A stretch of 64,000 bases of DNA, taken from contig NZ_FOAZ01000014.1 of NCBI RefSeq assembly GCF_900109465.1, forward strand, positions 186,001-250,000, written 5' to 3'. The translations under genes were made by a program, and so were the position numbers. Of this stretch, positions 50,963 to 59,887 are shown piece by piece (positions within the stretch are counted from its first letter, which is position 1; each line of letters opens with the position of its first letter). Origin of the DNA: Streptacidiphilus jiangxiensis. GTDB taxonomy: Bacteria; Actinomycetota; Actinomycetes; Streptomycetales; Streptomycetaceae. Under the pieces are notes generated by a model that was not told the origin of the DNA, did no database searches, and was given only the letters and a program-made list of their open reading frames with translations.

Positions 50963-53044
50963 GTGAGAGCACTACCATCAACGTCGGTCCGACAACTGCG
51001 AAAGCGCGGCCGCGTCAAGGCCGGCCTCGCGCTGGCCTGCGCGACCGGATTCGCGCTGGCTCCGCCGGCCGGCAGCGCGTCGGCCTATGCGACGCCGTCG
51101 GCGAGCGCCTCGCCGCCGCCCGGAGTACCACTCCCGGGCGCGGCTCCGGCTTCGGGCATCACCCTGCCGGGCGGTGACCGAGTCGTTTATCAGGGGGCAC
51201 GTGGGAGCCGGACCTACAACGTGGTCGGGCACGACGGCAGAACCGTGCCGTTCCTGAAGTTCGATCCGGGCAACGGACACACCTACGTCATTCCGGCCTC
51301 CGCGCTCTCCCACGTCGCATCGCTCGACACCGCACAGTACGACGTGCCGCAACTGTCCCGTTCCACAGCCCCGGTCGCCGTGACGCGGGCGCGGCAGGCC
51401 CCGTCGGGCTATCCGCTGCACATCGTCCAGATCAACGCCAAGGACCTGGCCTCGGCTCCGGCCCAGAATGCTCTGAGCTTCGTGATGAACGTCGACTCCG
51501 CCGGCAAGTTCGCCGCGGTGATCCCGGACATCGGCGGGGTGGCCCGCGTGGCCCTGCCGGTGGGGAACTACGCGATCTACACCGGCTTCGCCGAGTACGA
51601 CGCGAGCGGCAATGCCACCGGGTTGCGCCTGGTGCTGCAGGACAACCTGGTGGTCCCGAACACCACCGGCGTCTCCATGGTCACCGCCGACGAGCGCGCC
51701 GCCACCGCCCAGGTCACCGCGGCCACGCCGCGGCCCGCGACGTCGGACAACGTCACGCTGGACGTGACCCGGACCGACGCCGTCGGCAACGCGATCCCGG
51801 TCCAGGCCGTCGCGGCAGGGAACGTCTTCGTCTCCCCGCAGGGCGCACCGACGATCGGGAGGCTGAGCTCCCAGGCGATGTGGGACGGGGTGAGCCCGGC
51901 GGGCACCCGCGCGCCGTACCGCTACGACGTCCTGCTCCCGCAGTCCGACGGGGTTCCCGCGAACGAGACGTACCCGGTGTCGGCGAGCGGACTGGCCTCG
52001 CTCCACTACACGTTCGACACCGATGCGGCCAACACCGCCCACACGGGCCTGTACCAGATCGGCGTCCGCAGCCAGCAGCTCGGCGGCTTGGTCGGCACCT
52101 ATCCGGTGACGGTGCCCGAGAGCCTGACCGACTACGTCACCGCGCCCCTGCCCGCCGGATTCGCATGGCTCCAGAGCTACTTCGCGGAGCTGGGCAGGGC
52201 GCCGGACGAGGGGTTCGCGGGCCTGCAGCCGGGCGACCTGCCGAGCTTCACCGGCGGGCAGCAGGTCTGGCGCACCTGGGGGCACGGACCGTTGGCCCCG
52301 CAGGTCGGCCAGTTCCACGGCCCCAACCTCTGCTTCGCCTGCGTGGCCGGCACATCGATGGGCATCGGCTTCAACGGTGACTTCACCGACAGCGCACCCG
52401 AGACGTCCGGCTACTACGAGGTGCCCTTCGGGTACCCCAACCCGACCGTCGAGAACGTCACGGTCTACCGGGACGGCCGGCAGATCGCCCAGGAGCCCAG
52501 CGTGGGCGCGTGGTTGTCCGACATCCCGCAGCAGGTCGACACCTACCGCGCGGTGTTCGACGTGGACGCGAGCGGGATCAGCTCGGTGTCCCAGGCCACG
52601 AAGACGCACACGGACCTGACGTTCGTCTACAACCCGGCCGCCGACCCGCACTTGACGCTGCCGCCGGCCGACTCCTGCTACGAGGGGTTCAGCGATCCCA
52701 CCTCGTGCCGGATCCTCCCCATGCTGAACCTGAACTACCAACTGAGCACCGACGGCAGCAACACCGGCCACGCCGTTTCGGTGCTGAGTCTGACCGTGGG
52801 TCACGAGAGCTACGACGGACAGGGTTCGCAGGCGCCGGCCACCTCGGCGAAGGTCGAGGTCTCCTTCGACGGCGGCGCCACCTGGACGCCGGCGGCGACC
52901 GTCCCGACCGGTCGGAACCACTACCTGGCCATCTGGCCCGACTCCGGAGCCAAGGGCAGCATGCCCTCGCTGCGGGTGACCGCGACCGACTCGATCGGCG
53001 GCTCCATCACCCAGACCATCACCAACGCCTACACGATCGGCTGA
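50963..53044 (+). CDS. secreted subtilase-like protein without a catalytic domain
   Basis: A 693-residue exported protein from a GTG (GGAGG upstream) with a signal peptide (about 1-42). The segment at about 65-135 (ITLPGGDRVVYQG, YNVVGHDGRTVPFL, TYVIPASALSHVASLDTAQYDVPQLSR) resembles the pro-region of large actinobacterial S8 subtilases. The rest (about 150-690) resembles their C-terminal beta-sandwich region (YPLHIVQINAKDL, VTLDVTRTDAVGN, VEVSFDGGATWTP). The Asp-His-Ser peptidase core expected between them is absent. It may be a non-catalytic surface protein or inhibitor. The adjoining S53 peptidase suggests a shared role. Confidence 0.6.
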   Translation: MRALPSTSVRQLRKRGRVKAGLALACATGFALAPPAGSASAYATPSASASPPPGVPLPGAAPASGITLPGGDRVVYQGARGSRTYNVVGHDGRTVPFLKFDPGNGHTYVIPASALSHVASLDTAQYDVPQLSRSTAPVAVTRARQAPSGYPLHIVQINAKDLASAPAQNALSFVMNVDSAGKFAAVIPDIGGVARVALPVGNYAIYTGFAEYDASGNATGLRLVLQDNLVVPNTTGVSMVTADERAATAQVTAATPRPATSDNVTLDVTRTDAVGNAIPVQAVAAGNVFVSPQGAPTIGRLSSQAMWDGVSPAGTRAPYRYDVLLPQSDGVPANETYPVSASGLASLHYTFDTDAANTAHTGLYQIGVRSQQLGGLVGTYPVTVPESLTDYVTAPLPAGFAWLQSYFAELGRAPDEGFAGLQPGDLPSFTGGQQVWRTWGHGPLAPQVGQFHGPNLCFACVAGTSMGIGFNGDFTDSAPETSGYYEVPFGYPNPTVENVTVYRDGRQIAQEPSVGAWLSDIPQQVDTYRAVFDVDASGISSVSQATKTHTDLTFVYNPAADPHLTLPPADSCYEGFSDPTSCRILPMLNLNYQLSTDGSNTGHAVSVLSLTVGHESYDGQGSQAPATSAKVEVSFDGGATWTPAATVPTGRNHYLAIWPDSGAKGSMPSLRVTATDSIGGSITQTITNAYTIG

Positions 53045-53056
53045 CGGGAAGTGACC

Positions 53057-54316
53057 ATGAGGCTGATATCCAGATCCCGCTTCCGTCTCGGGGCAGCCGC
53101 GGTGGGCGTGGCGGCCCTGACGGCGACCGCCTCGATGGCGGCCCTGTCCACGACGGCCTACGCGGGACCGACCGCCGTCGCGCACACCGTCTCGTCCCCC
53201 GTGCGTCAGGTGTGCGGGGCGGCGAAGGCCGGGTACGACCGCTGCCTGGCCGAGGTCCGCACGGACGTGCACGAGGGCCTGGGCGTGCGCGGCAGGGCGG
53301 CCGCGGCCGTCACCGGCCGTGCGACGGCGCTGCCATCCGGCTTCGGCCCGGCCGACCTGCAGGCGGCCTACAAGCTGCCGAGCACCGGCGGCACGAACCA
53401 GACCGTGGCGATCGTCGACGCCGGCGACGACGCGACCGCCGAGGCGGACCTCGCCGTCTACCGCTCCACCTACGGCCTGCCGGCCTGCACCACGGCCAAC
53501 GGCTGCTTCCGGAAGGTGAACCAGACCGGCGCCTCGGCGCCGCTGCCGAAGGACCAGGGCTGGGGCATCGAGATCGCCCTGGACGTGGACATGGTGTCGG
53601 CGGCCTGCCCGCAGTGCCACATCCTGCTGGTGGAGTCCGACGACGCCTACTCGCAGAACCTGGCCGCCTCCGTCGACACCGCCGTGCGGCTCGGGGCGAC
53701 CGAGGTGTCCAACAGCTACGGCGCCACCGAGGGCAACGGCGTCCAGGCCTACGCCCACGACTACGCCCACCCCGGGGTGGCGATCTTCGCCTCCTCCGGC
53801 GACAGCGGCTACGGCATCCCGATCGTGCCGGCCGCCTACAGCTCGGTGATCGCCGTCGGCGGCACCTCGCTGACCAAGGACTCCAGCGCGCGCGGCTGGA
53901 GCGAGACGGCGTGGGGTGGGGCCGGCAGCGGCTGCTCGGCCTGGATCGACAAGCCGACCTGGCAGAAGGACCCGGACTGTCCCGGACGCATGACCGCCGA
54001 CGTCTCGGCGGACGCCGACCCGAACACCGGTCCCGCGGTCTACGACACCGACCCCCACGACGGCACCCCCGGCTGGGGCGTCGTCGGCGGCACCAGTGCC
54101 GCCTCCCCGTTCCTGGCAGGCGTGGTCGCGCAGGCCGGCAACCCGGCGAAGTTCCCGAACGCCTCGGCGCTCTACGCGCCGTCGGCCACCGCCGGCCTGA
54201 ACGACGTGGCAGGAGGAGCTGACGGCTCCTGTGCCGGGGACTACCTCTGCACCGCCGTCCCGGGGTACGACGGTCCGACGGGGCTCGGGACGCCGAACGG
54301 CCTGTCGGCCTTCTGA
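53057..54316 (+). CDS. secreted S53 (sedolisin-type) serine-carboxyl peptidase
   Basis: A 419-residue exported peptidase with a signal peptide (about 1-36). The catalytic set is present: E172 and D176 in GWGIEIALDVDMV, D249 in SSGDSGY, and S347 in GGTSAASPF. A calcium-site-like DVAGG appears near the C-terminus. The start FGPADLQAAYKLPS at about residue 96 marks the mature domain, so the pro-part is only about 60 residues, much shorter than a normal sedolisin prodomain. The ATG has GGGAAG upstream; it lies 12 bp after the preceding gene and is surely co-transcribed. Confidence 0.9.
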   Translation: MRLISRSRFRLGAAAVGVAALTATASMAALSTTAYAGPTAVAHTVSSPVRQVCGAAKAGYDRCLAEVRTDVHEGLGVRGRAAAAVTGRATALPSGFGPADLQAAYKLPSTGGTNQTVAIVDAGDDATAEADLAVYRSTYGLPACTTANGCFRKVNQTGASAPLPKDQGWGIEIALDVDMVSAACPQCHILLVESDDAYSQNLAASVDTAVRLGATEVSNSYGATEGNGVQAYAHDYAHPGVAIFASSGDSGYGIPIVPAAYSSVIAVGGTSLTKDSSARGWSETAWGGAGSGCSAWIDKPTWQKDPDCPGRMTADVSADADPNTGPAVYDTDPHDGTPGWGVVGGTSAASPFLAGVVAQAGNPAKFPNASALYAPSATAGLNDVAGGADGSCAGDYLCTAVPGYDGPTGLGTPNGLSAF

Positions 54317-54406
54317 GGACGCCTACGCCCCGACATCGCCTGCGGTCGGCACGCTGCTGCTGCCTGCCGACCGCTGTGCGCTCTTGAATCCGTAGGCAGG
54401 CAGATC

Positions 54407-54440
54407 GCGGGCGCCCTTCCGGAAGTGGAAAGGCGCCCGC
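54407..54440 (+). terminator. hairpin terminator after the S53 peptidase
   Basis: Nine-base-pair stem GCGGGCGCC / GGCGCCCGC with a 16-nt loop, about 90 bp after the stop. Another inverted repeat (TGCCTGCC at 54361-54368, GGCAGGCA at 54395-54402) lies directly before it, giving a double hairpin. Confidence 0.6.
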
Positions 54441-54602
54441 TCTGAGCGGCCGAACACCGTGGCCAGGCTCTCCGGCCTGGTCACCAAGGCCGACTGGCAC
54501 GCATGGACCACGGACGACCTGCGCCGTGCCGCCGACATCGCGTTCACCGCGTTGGGGCCGCAACGGCGCCTCCTCGGCTCCGACTGGCCCGGTGACGAAC
54601 CT
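54441..54602 (+). pseudogene. remnant of an amidohydrolase-2 family gene
   Basis: The frame reads ARLSGLVTKADWHAW, then DLRRAADIAFTALGP and RRLLGSDWP. This is the strongly conserved C-terminal barrel segment of amidohydrolase-2 / L-fuconolactonase-type enzymes ('kLSGLvtEAdW..W', 'fGSDWP'). After GSDWP the similarity stops, and the N-terminal metal site (HxH) is missing. An 84-residue open frame (54459-54713) runs through it but is not a functional gene. Confidence 0.65.
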
Positions 54603-54785
54603 GGCAGCCGGAATGACCGGAGCACCCTGGACCATCAGGAAGTCCTCCAAGCCAGCCGTGACGCGGCCTCCCGCATGGGTGAGCCGCTCGCTCGGCTGCT
54701 GAGGGCGCTCTGAAACAATCCCGCCCACCGGTCCGACCGTGCGCGAACCTTGAGTCGGGCCCCCACCCACTACCAGGAGTACGTC

Positions 54786-55289
54786 ATGCAATCCATGCAG
54801 TCAGCGTTCACCCCCCTGACCGACGGTGAGCGGACTCACCTGCTCGCAGCCATCGACCTCGCTGCCGGCGCACGCGAGCACGGCAACCATCCGTTCGGCG
54901 CGCTCCTCACCGATCCGGCCGGCAACGTCCTGCTGACGGCCGAGAACACCGTCCTGACCGAGCACGACGTCACGTGCCACGCGGAGACGAACCTCGTACG
55001 GCTGGCCACCCGCACGCTGACACCCGATCAGCTGGCCACCGCCACCCTGTACACCAGCACCGAGCCGTGTCCCATGTGCTCGGGCGCGATCTACTGGAGC
55101 GGCATCCCCCGGGTGGTCTACGCACTGGCCGCGACCGAGCTGAACGTCATCGCCGCCGCGGACCCCGACGAACCGCTGCTCGACCTGCCCTGCCGCCAGG
55201 TGTTCGCGGCGGGCGGCAACACCGTCGCCGTATCGGGACCACATCTCTTCGAGGAGTCCGCCGCCGTGCACGAGGGGTTCTGGGCCTAG
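54786..55289 (+). CDS. nucleoside/cytidine deaminase family protein
   Basis: A 167-residue zinc hydrolase of the cytidine/deoxycytidylate deaminase fold. Zinc and catalytic residues are all present: CHAETN (H65, E67) and TEPCPMCSGAIYWSGI (C95, C98). The family includes guanine deaminases and tRNA adenosine deaminases; the sequence HGNHPFGALLTDPAGNVLL matches small cytoplasmic guanine/nucleoside deaminases. The ATG at 54786 has AGGAG eight bases upstream; an upstream alternative start lacks one. It stands alone. Confidence 0.88.
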   Translation: MQSMQSAFTPLTDGERTHLLAAIDLAAGAREHGNHPFGALLTDPAGNVLLTAENTVLTEHDVTCHAETNLVRLATRTLTPDQLATATLYTSTEPCPMCSGAIYWSGIPRVVYALAATELNVIAAADPDEPLLDLPCRQVFAAGGNTVAVSGPHLFEESAAVHEGFWA

Positions 55290-55445
55290 GCACTCCAGAA
55301 GATCGCGCCGCGCCTCGGCGGTCACGAGCCGCAACAGTCCCCGGAAGGCTCCGCCGCACATGGGCGCCGGGCGGAGCTCACCGTCACGCCCGCCTGGGCC
55401 AAGCCGGCTCGGAGTTTGCTCCCGTGTCGCGGAGTGGCGATCTCG

Positions 55446-55937
55446 TCAGAGTGCTTTTGACTGCGCTTTCGATGCACGAGAGTGCTGGGGCGATGCAGCA
55501 CGATTCCAAAGTGGATCTACCAGTCCGCTACCACTCTGCTCCATCGACATCTCCCAGCGGCGCTGAAGCGACTCCTGGATCCGCCGCTCCATCTCGGCGG
55601 ACACGTGGCTATACGTACCCCCTGCCCCCTGGACCTTGTGCCCCATCCGCGCCTCGACGGCCACTACAGGGTGGCCATCCTCATCGCACCAGACCTTGTG
55701 TCTGTGGCGCAGCCCTGGGGCACCATGCCCGTCACGTCTGGCACCGCGAGCAGCTCTGGACGGCCCGGCGTGCCCTTGCGTCGTGGCTCGGCATCCGCGC
55801 CGTCGACAATCGCGCTTGTGCGAGGTGAACAGGTACTCGCCGCCGTGGGACGCCATGAGCTCGCCCAGCAGCCCAGCGAGAACGGCGGCAATACGAGGCG
55901 TCGGTAGCTGCCGTACTTCGGCGGATTCAGCTTCCAT
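55446..55937 (-). pseudogene. degraded C-terminal part of a tyrosine integrase
   Basis: The end of the frame reads GLRHRHKVWCDEDGHPVVAVEARMGHKV...YSHVSAEMERRIQESLQRRWE. This is the active-site end of actinomycete tyrosine recombinases (R-H, GH and the nucleophile Tyr before SHV). The middle contains EVRQLPTPRIAAVLAGLLGEL and GGEYLFTSHKRD in register with integrases, but the bridge between them is out of frame. The N-terminal arm and core-binding domains are gone. It is a frameshifted relic of an integrated element. Confidence 0.7.
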
Positions 55938-55996
55938 CCCGTCTGCGCGGCCGACCCGTGTTGCCGCGTGACACGGGCTCTGGCTCCGCCGCTGGG

Positions 55997-56554
55997 CTAC
56001 TTGACCAGCCTGAAGCCGGGCTGGTCGACCCAGGCCCGCAGGAAATCCGCAGTGCCGAGCACCATCGGACACTCCTCGTCGGCGAGGCCCAGCACCCCTG
56101 GAAGTCCGGCGACCACCGCCCCCTGGCCTTTCAGAAGTTCGGCCTTGACCACACCTCCCAGGACGTCGACGACTGCCGCGGTGAGCAGGGCAGTGGCCGT
56201 GTGGTCGATCCCACGGTTGCAGCCGGCGCTCACATTTACGGCATGGGTCGGTTTGAAGCCGAGGACAGCTTCCACCTCGGGCTCGTCCGCGTGCTCGGCC
56301 TCGAAGATGCTCTCGTCACCGACCCCCGGCCCCATCAGGTAGACCAGAAAGGGCCGACGACCGTCCACCTCCCGCGCATCGAGCGCCGTCGCCGCATCCA
56401 TGCCCAGCCGTTCCACGGGCACGTTGACGTCGAAGTATCCGAGGCGCCGCTGCTCGAAGTGGGTGGAGAGCCCTCGCATCAGCGCACTGAACTCAGCCAG
56501 CGCAGCCGAGGTGACGGGCTCCGCCAATTCGATCACCAGGGTTGGACCAGCCAT
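55997..56554 (-). CDS. DUF6368-like protein of unknown function
   Basis: A 185-residue soluble protein starting MAGPTLVIELAEPVTSAAL. The composition is balanced, with conserved-looking blocks (FEQRRLGYFDVNVPVERLGMD, RPFLVYLMGPGVGDESIFE, LPGVLGLADEECPMVLGTADFLRAWVDQPGFRLV). It fits a streptomycete family annotated DUF6368, often found near mobile or toxin-immunity genes. No catalytic motif is recognised. It lies next to the integrase relic. Confidence 0.6.
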   Translation of the reverse strand: MAGPTLVIELAEPVTSAALAEFSALMRGLSTHFEQRRLGYFDVNVPVERLGMDAATALDAREVDGRRPFLVYLMGPGVGDESIFEAEHADEPEVEAVLGFKPTHAVNVSAGCNRGIDHTATALLTAAVVDVLGGVVKAELLKGQGAVVAGLPGVLGLADEECPMVLGTADFLRAWVDQPGFRLVK

Positions 56555-56651
56555 GCCGGGAGCCTAGCCCGCTGCCTGGCTCGACACCGCTGAAATTCTC
56601 ACGACCTCGCATCCAGTCGGCCGAGCATCGAGCCGCCATCCCGGCGAACGA

Positions 56652-56918
56652 TCCCGGTCAGAGCACCAGCGGCAGACCGCGCGCGTGCTCGGCATCGGCG
56701 AGCGCCACGTGCAGATCCACGACCGGCCCTGCCCATGGTGCGGCGGCATCCTGATGTTCCATCAGGTACTGGACGGGTCCCCGTTCGTGATCTGCCAGAC
56801 CGGCCGCGGCTGCACCGCCCCCGGCGAACGCGACCCGCGCGGCCGAGCCTGGTGGAACGGGCGGCTCCTCGGCGCCCTGGCCGGCGCCCTCGACGCCCGC
56901 GAACGGGACGCAGGATGA
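56652..56918 (+). CDS. small zinc-ribbon protein, probably a truncated mobile-element protein
   Basis: The recognisable part reads EHQRQTARVLGIGERHVQIHDRPCPWCGG, then VICQTGRGC and a C-terminal helix (AWWNGRLLGALAGALDARERDAG). The CPWC/C..C pattern is a zinc ribbon common in C-terminal parts of proteins from actinomycete integrative elements. A GTG at 56685 could give a 77-residue product, but similarity begins earlier, so the 5' end is probably lost. A 40-codon frame (ATG 56915, overlapping the stop as ATGA) follows and runs into the DUF1254 gene. Confidence 0.5.
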   Translation, partial: SRSEHQRQTARVLGIGERHVQIHDRPCPWCGGILMFHQVLDGSPFVICQTGRGCTAPGERDPRGRAWWNGRLLGALAGALDARERDAG

Positions 56919-57000
56919 CCAGGACCGCGCCCGGGTGTCAGCGCCGCTGCCTGCTCGAATACCACTTCAACCGCGAAGTCCTCGCCCGTTGCGGAGCCGC

Positions 57001-58326
57001 TCAGGGGGTCGTGCGGGTGATTGGCGGAAGGGTGTAACTGCCGTCGAAGACTGCCGGCTTGGGTTCGTACATGCGCAGAATGGGTCGGAACGGCCCTGCC
57101 GGCGTGGGGAGCCAGTTGGCGCGGGCAGCTGGGTCGGTGGGGGCGTCGGGGCGCAGGTGGAGGCTGAGCGAGCCGTCGTCGGCGTAGCGGAGGCCGGGGG
57201 TGCGATCACCGATGGAATACCGGTCGATGGGGTTGGCGACCAGGTAGTAGTCCGGCAGGTCGTACATGGTGACGGACCAGAACGCGTCGACCGGGGGCGG
57301 GGTGTCGAAGCGGAGCGTGTAGGCCTGATGGCCGTCCAGGGCTTGTCCGCTGCCGTCGTTCCAGGTCATGGTGTAGGCGGCCTCGTAGCCGTGGTTGCCC
57401 CACAGGCCGGCGCGGGCCGCCGCGGCGCGCACGAGGTGGGCGGCGGCGCGGTCCTGGATGATCCAGCGGGGGTCGTTGAGGGTGCCGGGGCCGAGGTTGT
57501 CGAGGTTGTAGTCGAAGGCGTGGTAGGTGAGCTTCCAGCCGTTCTGGGTCGGGCTGCCGCCGTTCGAGGTGAAGGTCTCCACCTTTTCCTGGCCTGCCTT
57601 GAAGCCGGCGATCAGGGCCTGGTGCAGTTCGGTGGAGGGCGCGGTGAAGGGGTCTTCGGTGTCGAGCAGGCCCAGCGGGGCGAAGCGGCGCTGCTGGTCC
57701 TGTTCGGCGGCTGAGGGCGGGAACGCCTTGAGGTAGCTGCGCAGGCGCCGGTAGAAGGTGAGTGCCCGTTCGGTGCCGGGTGGGATCGCGGGCAGGCCGC
57801 GGCCTGCGGACGAGGCCTCGATGGTGAGGCCTGCCTGGAGTGCTGCGACGGTGGGCAGGTCGTCGGGGCCGTCGCAGGCCCAGCGGCCGACGATGGTGAA
57901 CACCGTGGTGGGGGCGCTGATCACGGTTGCCCCGGCGGGGACGTCGCCGTGCCAGCCGGGCGGGGTGAGCAGAAAGGTGCCGGCCTTGGTGCCGGTGGCC
58001 CGGCGGCCGACGTAGGCGAAGTTGTTGGTCCAGGCGTCGACGAACTGCAGCACGTAGTAGCGACCGTCGGCATCCGGGACCCGCAGCAGGGCCGGTCCAT
58101 CGCTGACGTCCATCTGGGCCATGGAGTAGATCGTGTCGTTGTTGATGCTGACGAAGGTGTCGTCCGGTCCGGCGAGCTTGCCTGCGTGGCTGAACCTGTT
58201 GAACGGGGCCGCGGCCATGCTGCCCATGCCCTGGGTGGTGAAGCGCTCGACCTGGTCCAGGTTGAACACGAGGGGGAAGCCGTACACGTAGGCCTCGGTG
58301 GCCAGCTGTTCCAGATCCTTGCTCAT
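57001..58326 (-). CDS. DUF1254/DUF1214 domain protein
   Basis: A 441-residue protein, complete for the family. The N-terminal DUF1254 part reads ATEAYVYGFPLVFNLDQVERF, RFSHAGKLAGPDDTFVSINNDTIYSMAQMDVSDGPALLRVPD, RYYVLQFVDAWTNNFAYVGRRATGT. The C-terminal DUF1214 part (about 330-430) has DAFWSVTMYDLPDYYLVANPIDRYSIGDRTPGL and LHLRPDAPTDP. It has no signal peptide. The molecular function of the family is unknown. GAGGTG precedes the ATG. A fragment of a similar C-terminal domain lies just upstream (58474-58755). Confidence 0.9.
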   Translation of the reverse strand: MSKDLEQLATEAYVYGFPLVFNLDQVERFTTQGMGSMAAAPFNRFSHAGKLAGPDDTFVSINNDTIYSMAQMDVSDGPALLRVPDADGRYYVLQFVDAWTNNFAYVGRRATGTKAGTFLLTPPGWHGDVPAGATVISAPTTVFTIVGRWACDGPDDLPTVAALQAGLTIEASSAGRGLPAIPPGTERALTFYRRLRSYLKAFPPSAAEQDQQRRFAPLGLLDTEDPFTAPSTELHQALIAGFKAGQEKVETFTSNGGSPTQNGWKLTYHAFDYNLDNLGPGTLNDPRWIIQDRAAAHLVRAAAARAGLWGNHGYEAAYTMTWNDGSGQALDGHQAYTLRFDTPPPVDAFWSVTMYDLPDYYLVANPIDRYSIGDRTPGLRYADDGSLSLHLRPDAPTDPAARANWLPTPAGPFRPILRMYEPKPAVFDGSYTLPPITRTTP

Positions 58327-58473
58327 CGCGCACCTCGGTTCGCATCGGGCTGTCTGATCTTGCATCCTGACCCGCGGCTGGGCACTACGCCACTTGGGCG
58401 TCGGCTCGCCGCGTGCTCGGTCCGCGCGTGTCGCGGTGATGGCCGGCCCCCGCGCGGTGGAGGGGCTGTCCCG

Positions 58474-58755
58474 TCAGCTGCCGGCGTGCGGGATCGTGAT
58501 GACCTCGGTCCGGGGTCGGACGGCAATGCCCTGCTGTTCGGGCAACAGCCAGCGCACCAGGACCGAGCCCTCCCGGCGTCCGCCGGTGTTGAGCCAGTTG
58601 GGTGTGCCCGGGTCGCGGTGGGCCACGACGAGGCGGACGGAGCCGTCCGGTTCCAGGGTCGCGTTGCCGTGGTTGATCGAGCTGTGGGGGCTGCGGTCCT
58701 CGAGGGACTGCCACCAGATGTTGCTGAGGTGGACGCCCCAGTAGCGGCAGGCGGG
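58474..58755 (-). pseudogene. 3' fragment of a DUF1214-like gene
   Basis: In a start-less minus-strand frame the sequence reads CRYWGVHLSNIWWQSLED, then INHGNATLEPDGSVRLVVAHRDPGTPNWLNT and RWLLPEQ, ending at a TGA. This is the C-terminal domain found in DUF1214-type proteins ('DPG.pNWLdT'). Nothing upstream in the same frame continues it, so only the end survives. It may be a partial second copy related to the neighbouring DUF1254 gene. Confidence 0.6.
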
Positions 58756-58813
58756 TGGCGAGCGTGCAGGCGAGGGGGTCCGCTTCGACCAGATGCTGGC
58801 AGCCCACTAAGCC

Positions 58814-59430
58814 ATGGCCGCCATCCTGCTCCGTGCGTTCCAGGAACGCTTCCACGGCGGCGCCGCGGAACTCGGCGCCTTCGCGGAACGTGTGCAGCAG
58901 GGCACGGGTCTGGCCATGACGGTGTCCCTGCAGGCCTTCCAGGACGAGACGCAGGCCTCGCTCCTGGCCGGGGCCGACCTCGCGGTCGAGCTCGCCGAAG
59001 ACCTGCTCGCCGGACGCCCAGCAGCCACGCGAGCCGCAGCACTCGGCATCCGCCTGCCGCAGGACTTCACCGTGCTGGCACTCCAGATCGGCCAGGACCC
59101 CGAGGAAGCCGCAGCCTCTCCCGGCTACCGCGGCACCGCTGCCGCTCGCAAGGCGCGCCGGGTCCGCGCCGCACTGGCCGCGGAGCTGCCTGGCCCCCTC
59201 CTCAGCGCCGCCCGCCCAGGCCACCTGCTCGTCCTCGCACCCGGCCCGGCCGAACGGGCGCTGCTGACACGAATCCACCGCCGGATCGCCCGTACCGTGA
59301 CCGCGCCCCTGCGCGTGGGTGCCGTCTGGGCCGCGCGGCCCGCCGACATCCCTGCCGCCGCCGCGAACAGCGCGATTGAGATCACCCGCCTTGCGACCGC
59401 TTTCGACCTGCCCGAGGACGCCTTCCAACG
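58814..59430 (+). pseudogene. 3'-truncated PucR/CdaR-type regulator
   Basis: The first ~205 residues read like streptomycete PucR-type regulators: GGAAELGAFAERVQQGTGLAMTVSLQAF, LAVELAEDLLAGRPAATRAAALGIRLPQDFTVLALQIG, and ITRLATAFDLPEDAF. At about 59430 the similarity ends abruptly and the C-terminal helix-turn-helix is missing. Beyond that point lies, on the opposite strand, the 5' end of a different gene (ATG at 59512, GGAGG-like site), so this is a deletion junction. Confidence 0.6.
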
Positions 59431-59512
59431 CCCGCGTCGACGCGGGCCAGACCGGAAGCCAGGGCGTCTCGGGAGCGACGGCGGTCTCCGGCCTGGGCAG
59501 TGTGAGAGCCAT
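59430..59512 (-). pseudogene. 5' stub of an unidentified gene following the SAV_915 gene
   Basis: An ATG at 59512 with GAGGAC upstream starts MALTLPRPETAVAPETPWLP. It sits 12 bp after the SAV_915-family stop, as in an operon. After about 28 codons it runs into the antisense of the truncated PucR gene. Only the start of the original gene appears to survive; its identity is unknown. Confidence 0.4.
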
Positions 59513-59524
59513 GGTCCGTCCTCC

Positions 59525-59887
59525 TCAGGCCGCACGCACAGCGGCGTTGTCCTGGGTCAGGGAGGCCCAGCCGTGACGGGAGTCGGAGTGCAGCGGCACG
59601 GCGGGTGCGGCCACCAGCTGGGGGTCGACGACCAGCTGGGCGACGCCCAGTTCCGCAGTCATCTGCCGGACCGCCGCCTCGGAGATCACGATCGAGCGCT
59701 GCTGCGCGCCGAGCACGGCGGACAGCTGCCGCCGGCTGGTGAAGCCGACCACTGTCCGCACGCCCAGCGCGGTGCGGAACAGTCGGAGCACGTCGCCTGC
59801 GAGACCCGACCGGACCGGGACTGCCAGCAGTCCGGCCGGGACGAGTTCCTCAGGTTCCGGGTCGTCGCCGTTCAGGTGTCGAGCCAT
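59525..59887 (-). CDS. SAV_915 family protein
   Basis: A 120-residue soluble protein whose core (LVPAGLLAVPVRSGLAGDVLRLFRTALGVRTVVGFTSRRQLSAVLGAQQRSIVISEAAVRQMTAELGVAQLVVDPQLVA) matches a streptomycete-specific family named after SAV_915, related in architecture to SseB-like proteins. Function is unknown. The ATG at 59887 is chosen because family similarity starts shortly after; a start eight codons upstream is possible. Confidence 0.8.
   Translation of the reverse strand: MARHLNGDDPEPEELVPAGLLAVPVRSGLAGDVLRLFRTALGVRTVVGFTSRRQLSAVLGAQQRSIVISEAAVRQMTAELGVAQLVVDPQLVAAPAVPLHSDSRHGWASLTQDNAAVRAA

Noticed and set aside
48116-54316. NB-ARC STAND protein plus peptidase as an anti-phage (Avs-like) defence system
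   Set aside because: Both partner proteins have export signals and the STAND protein has an N-terminal HTH, so transcriptional regulation fits better than an intracellular effector.
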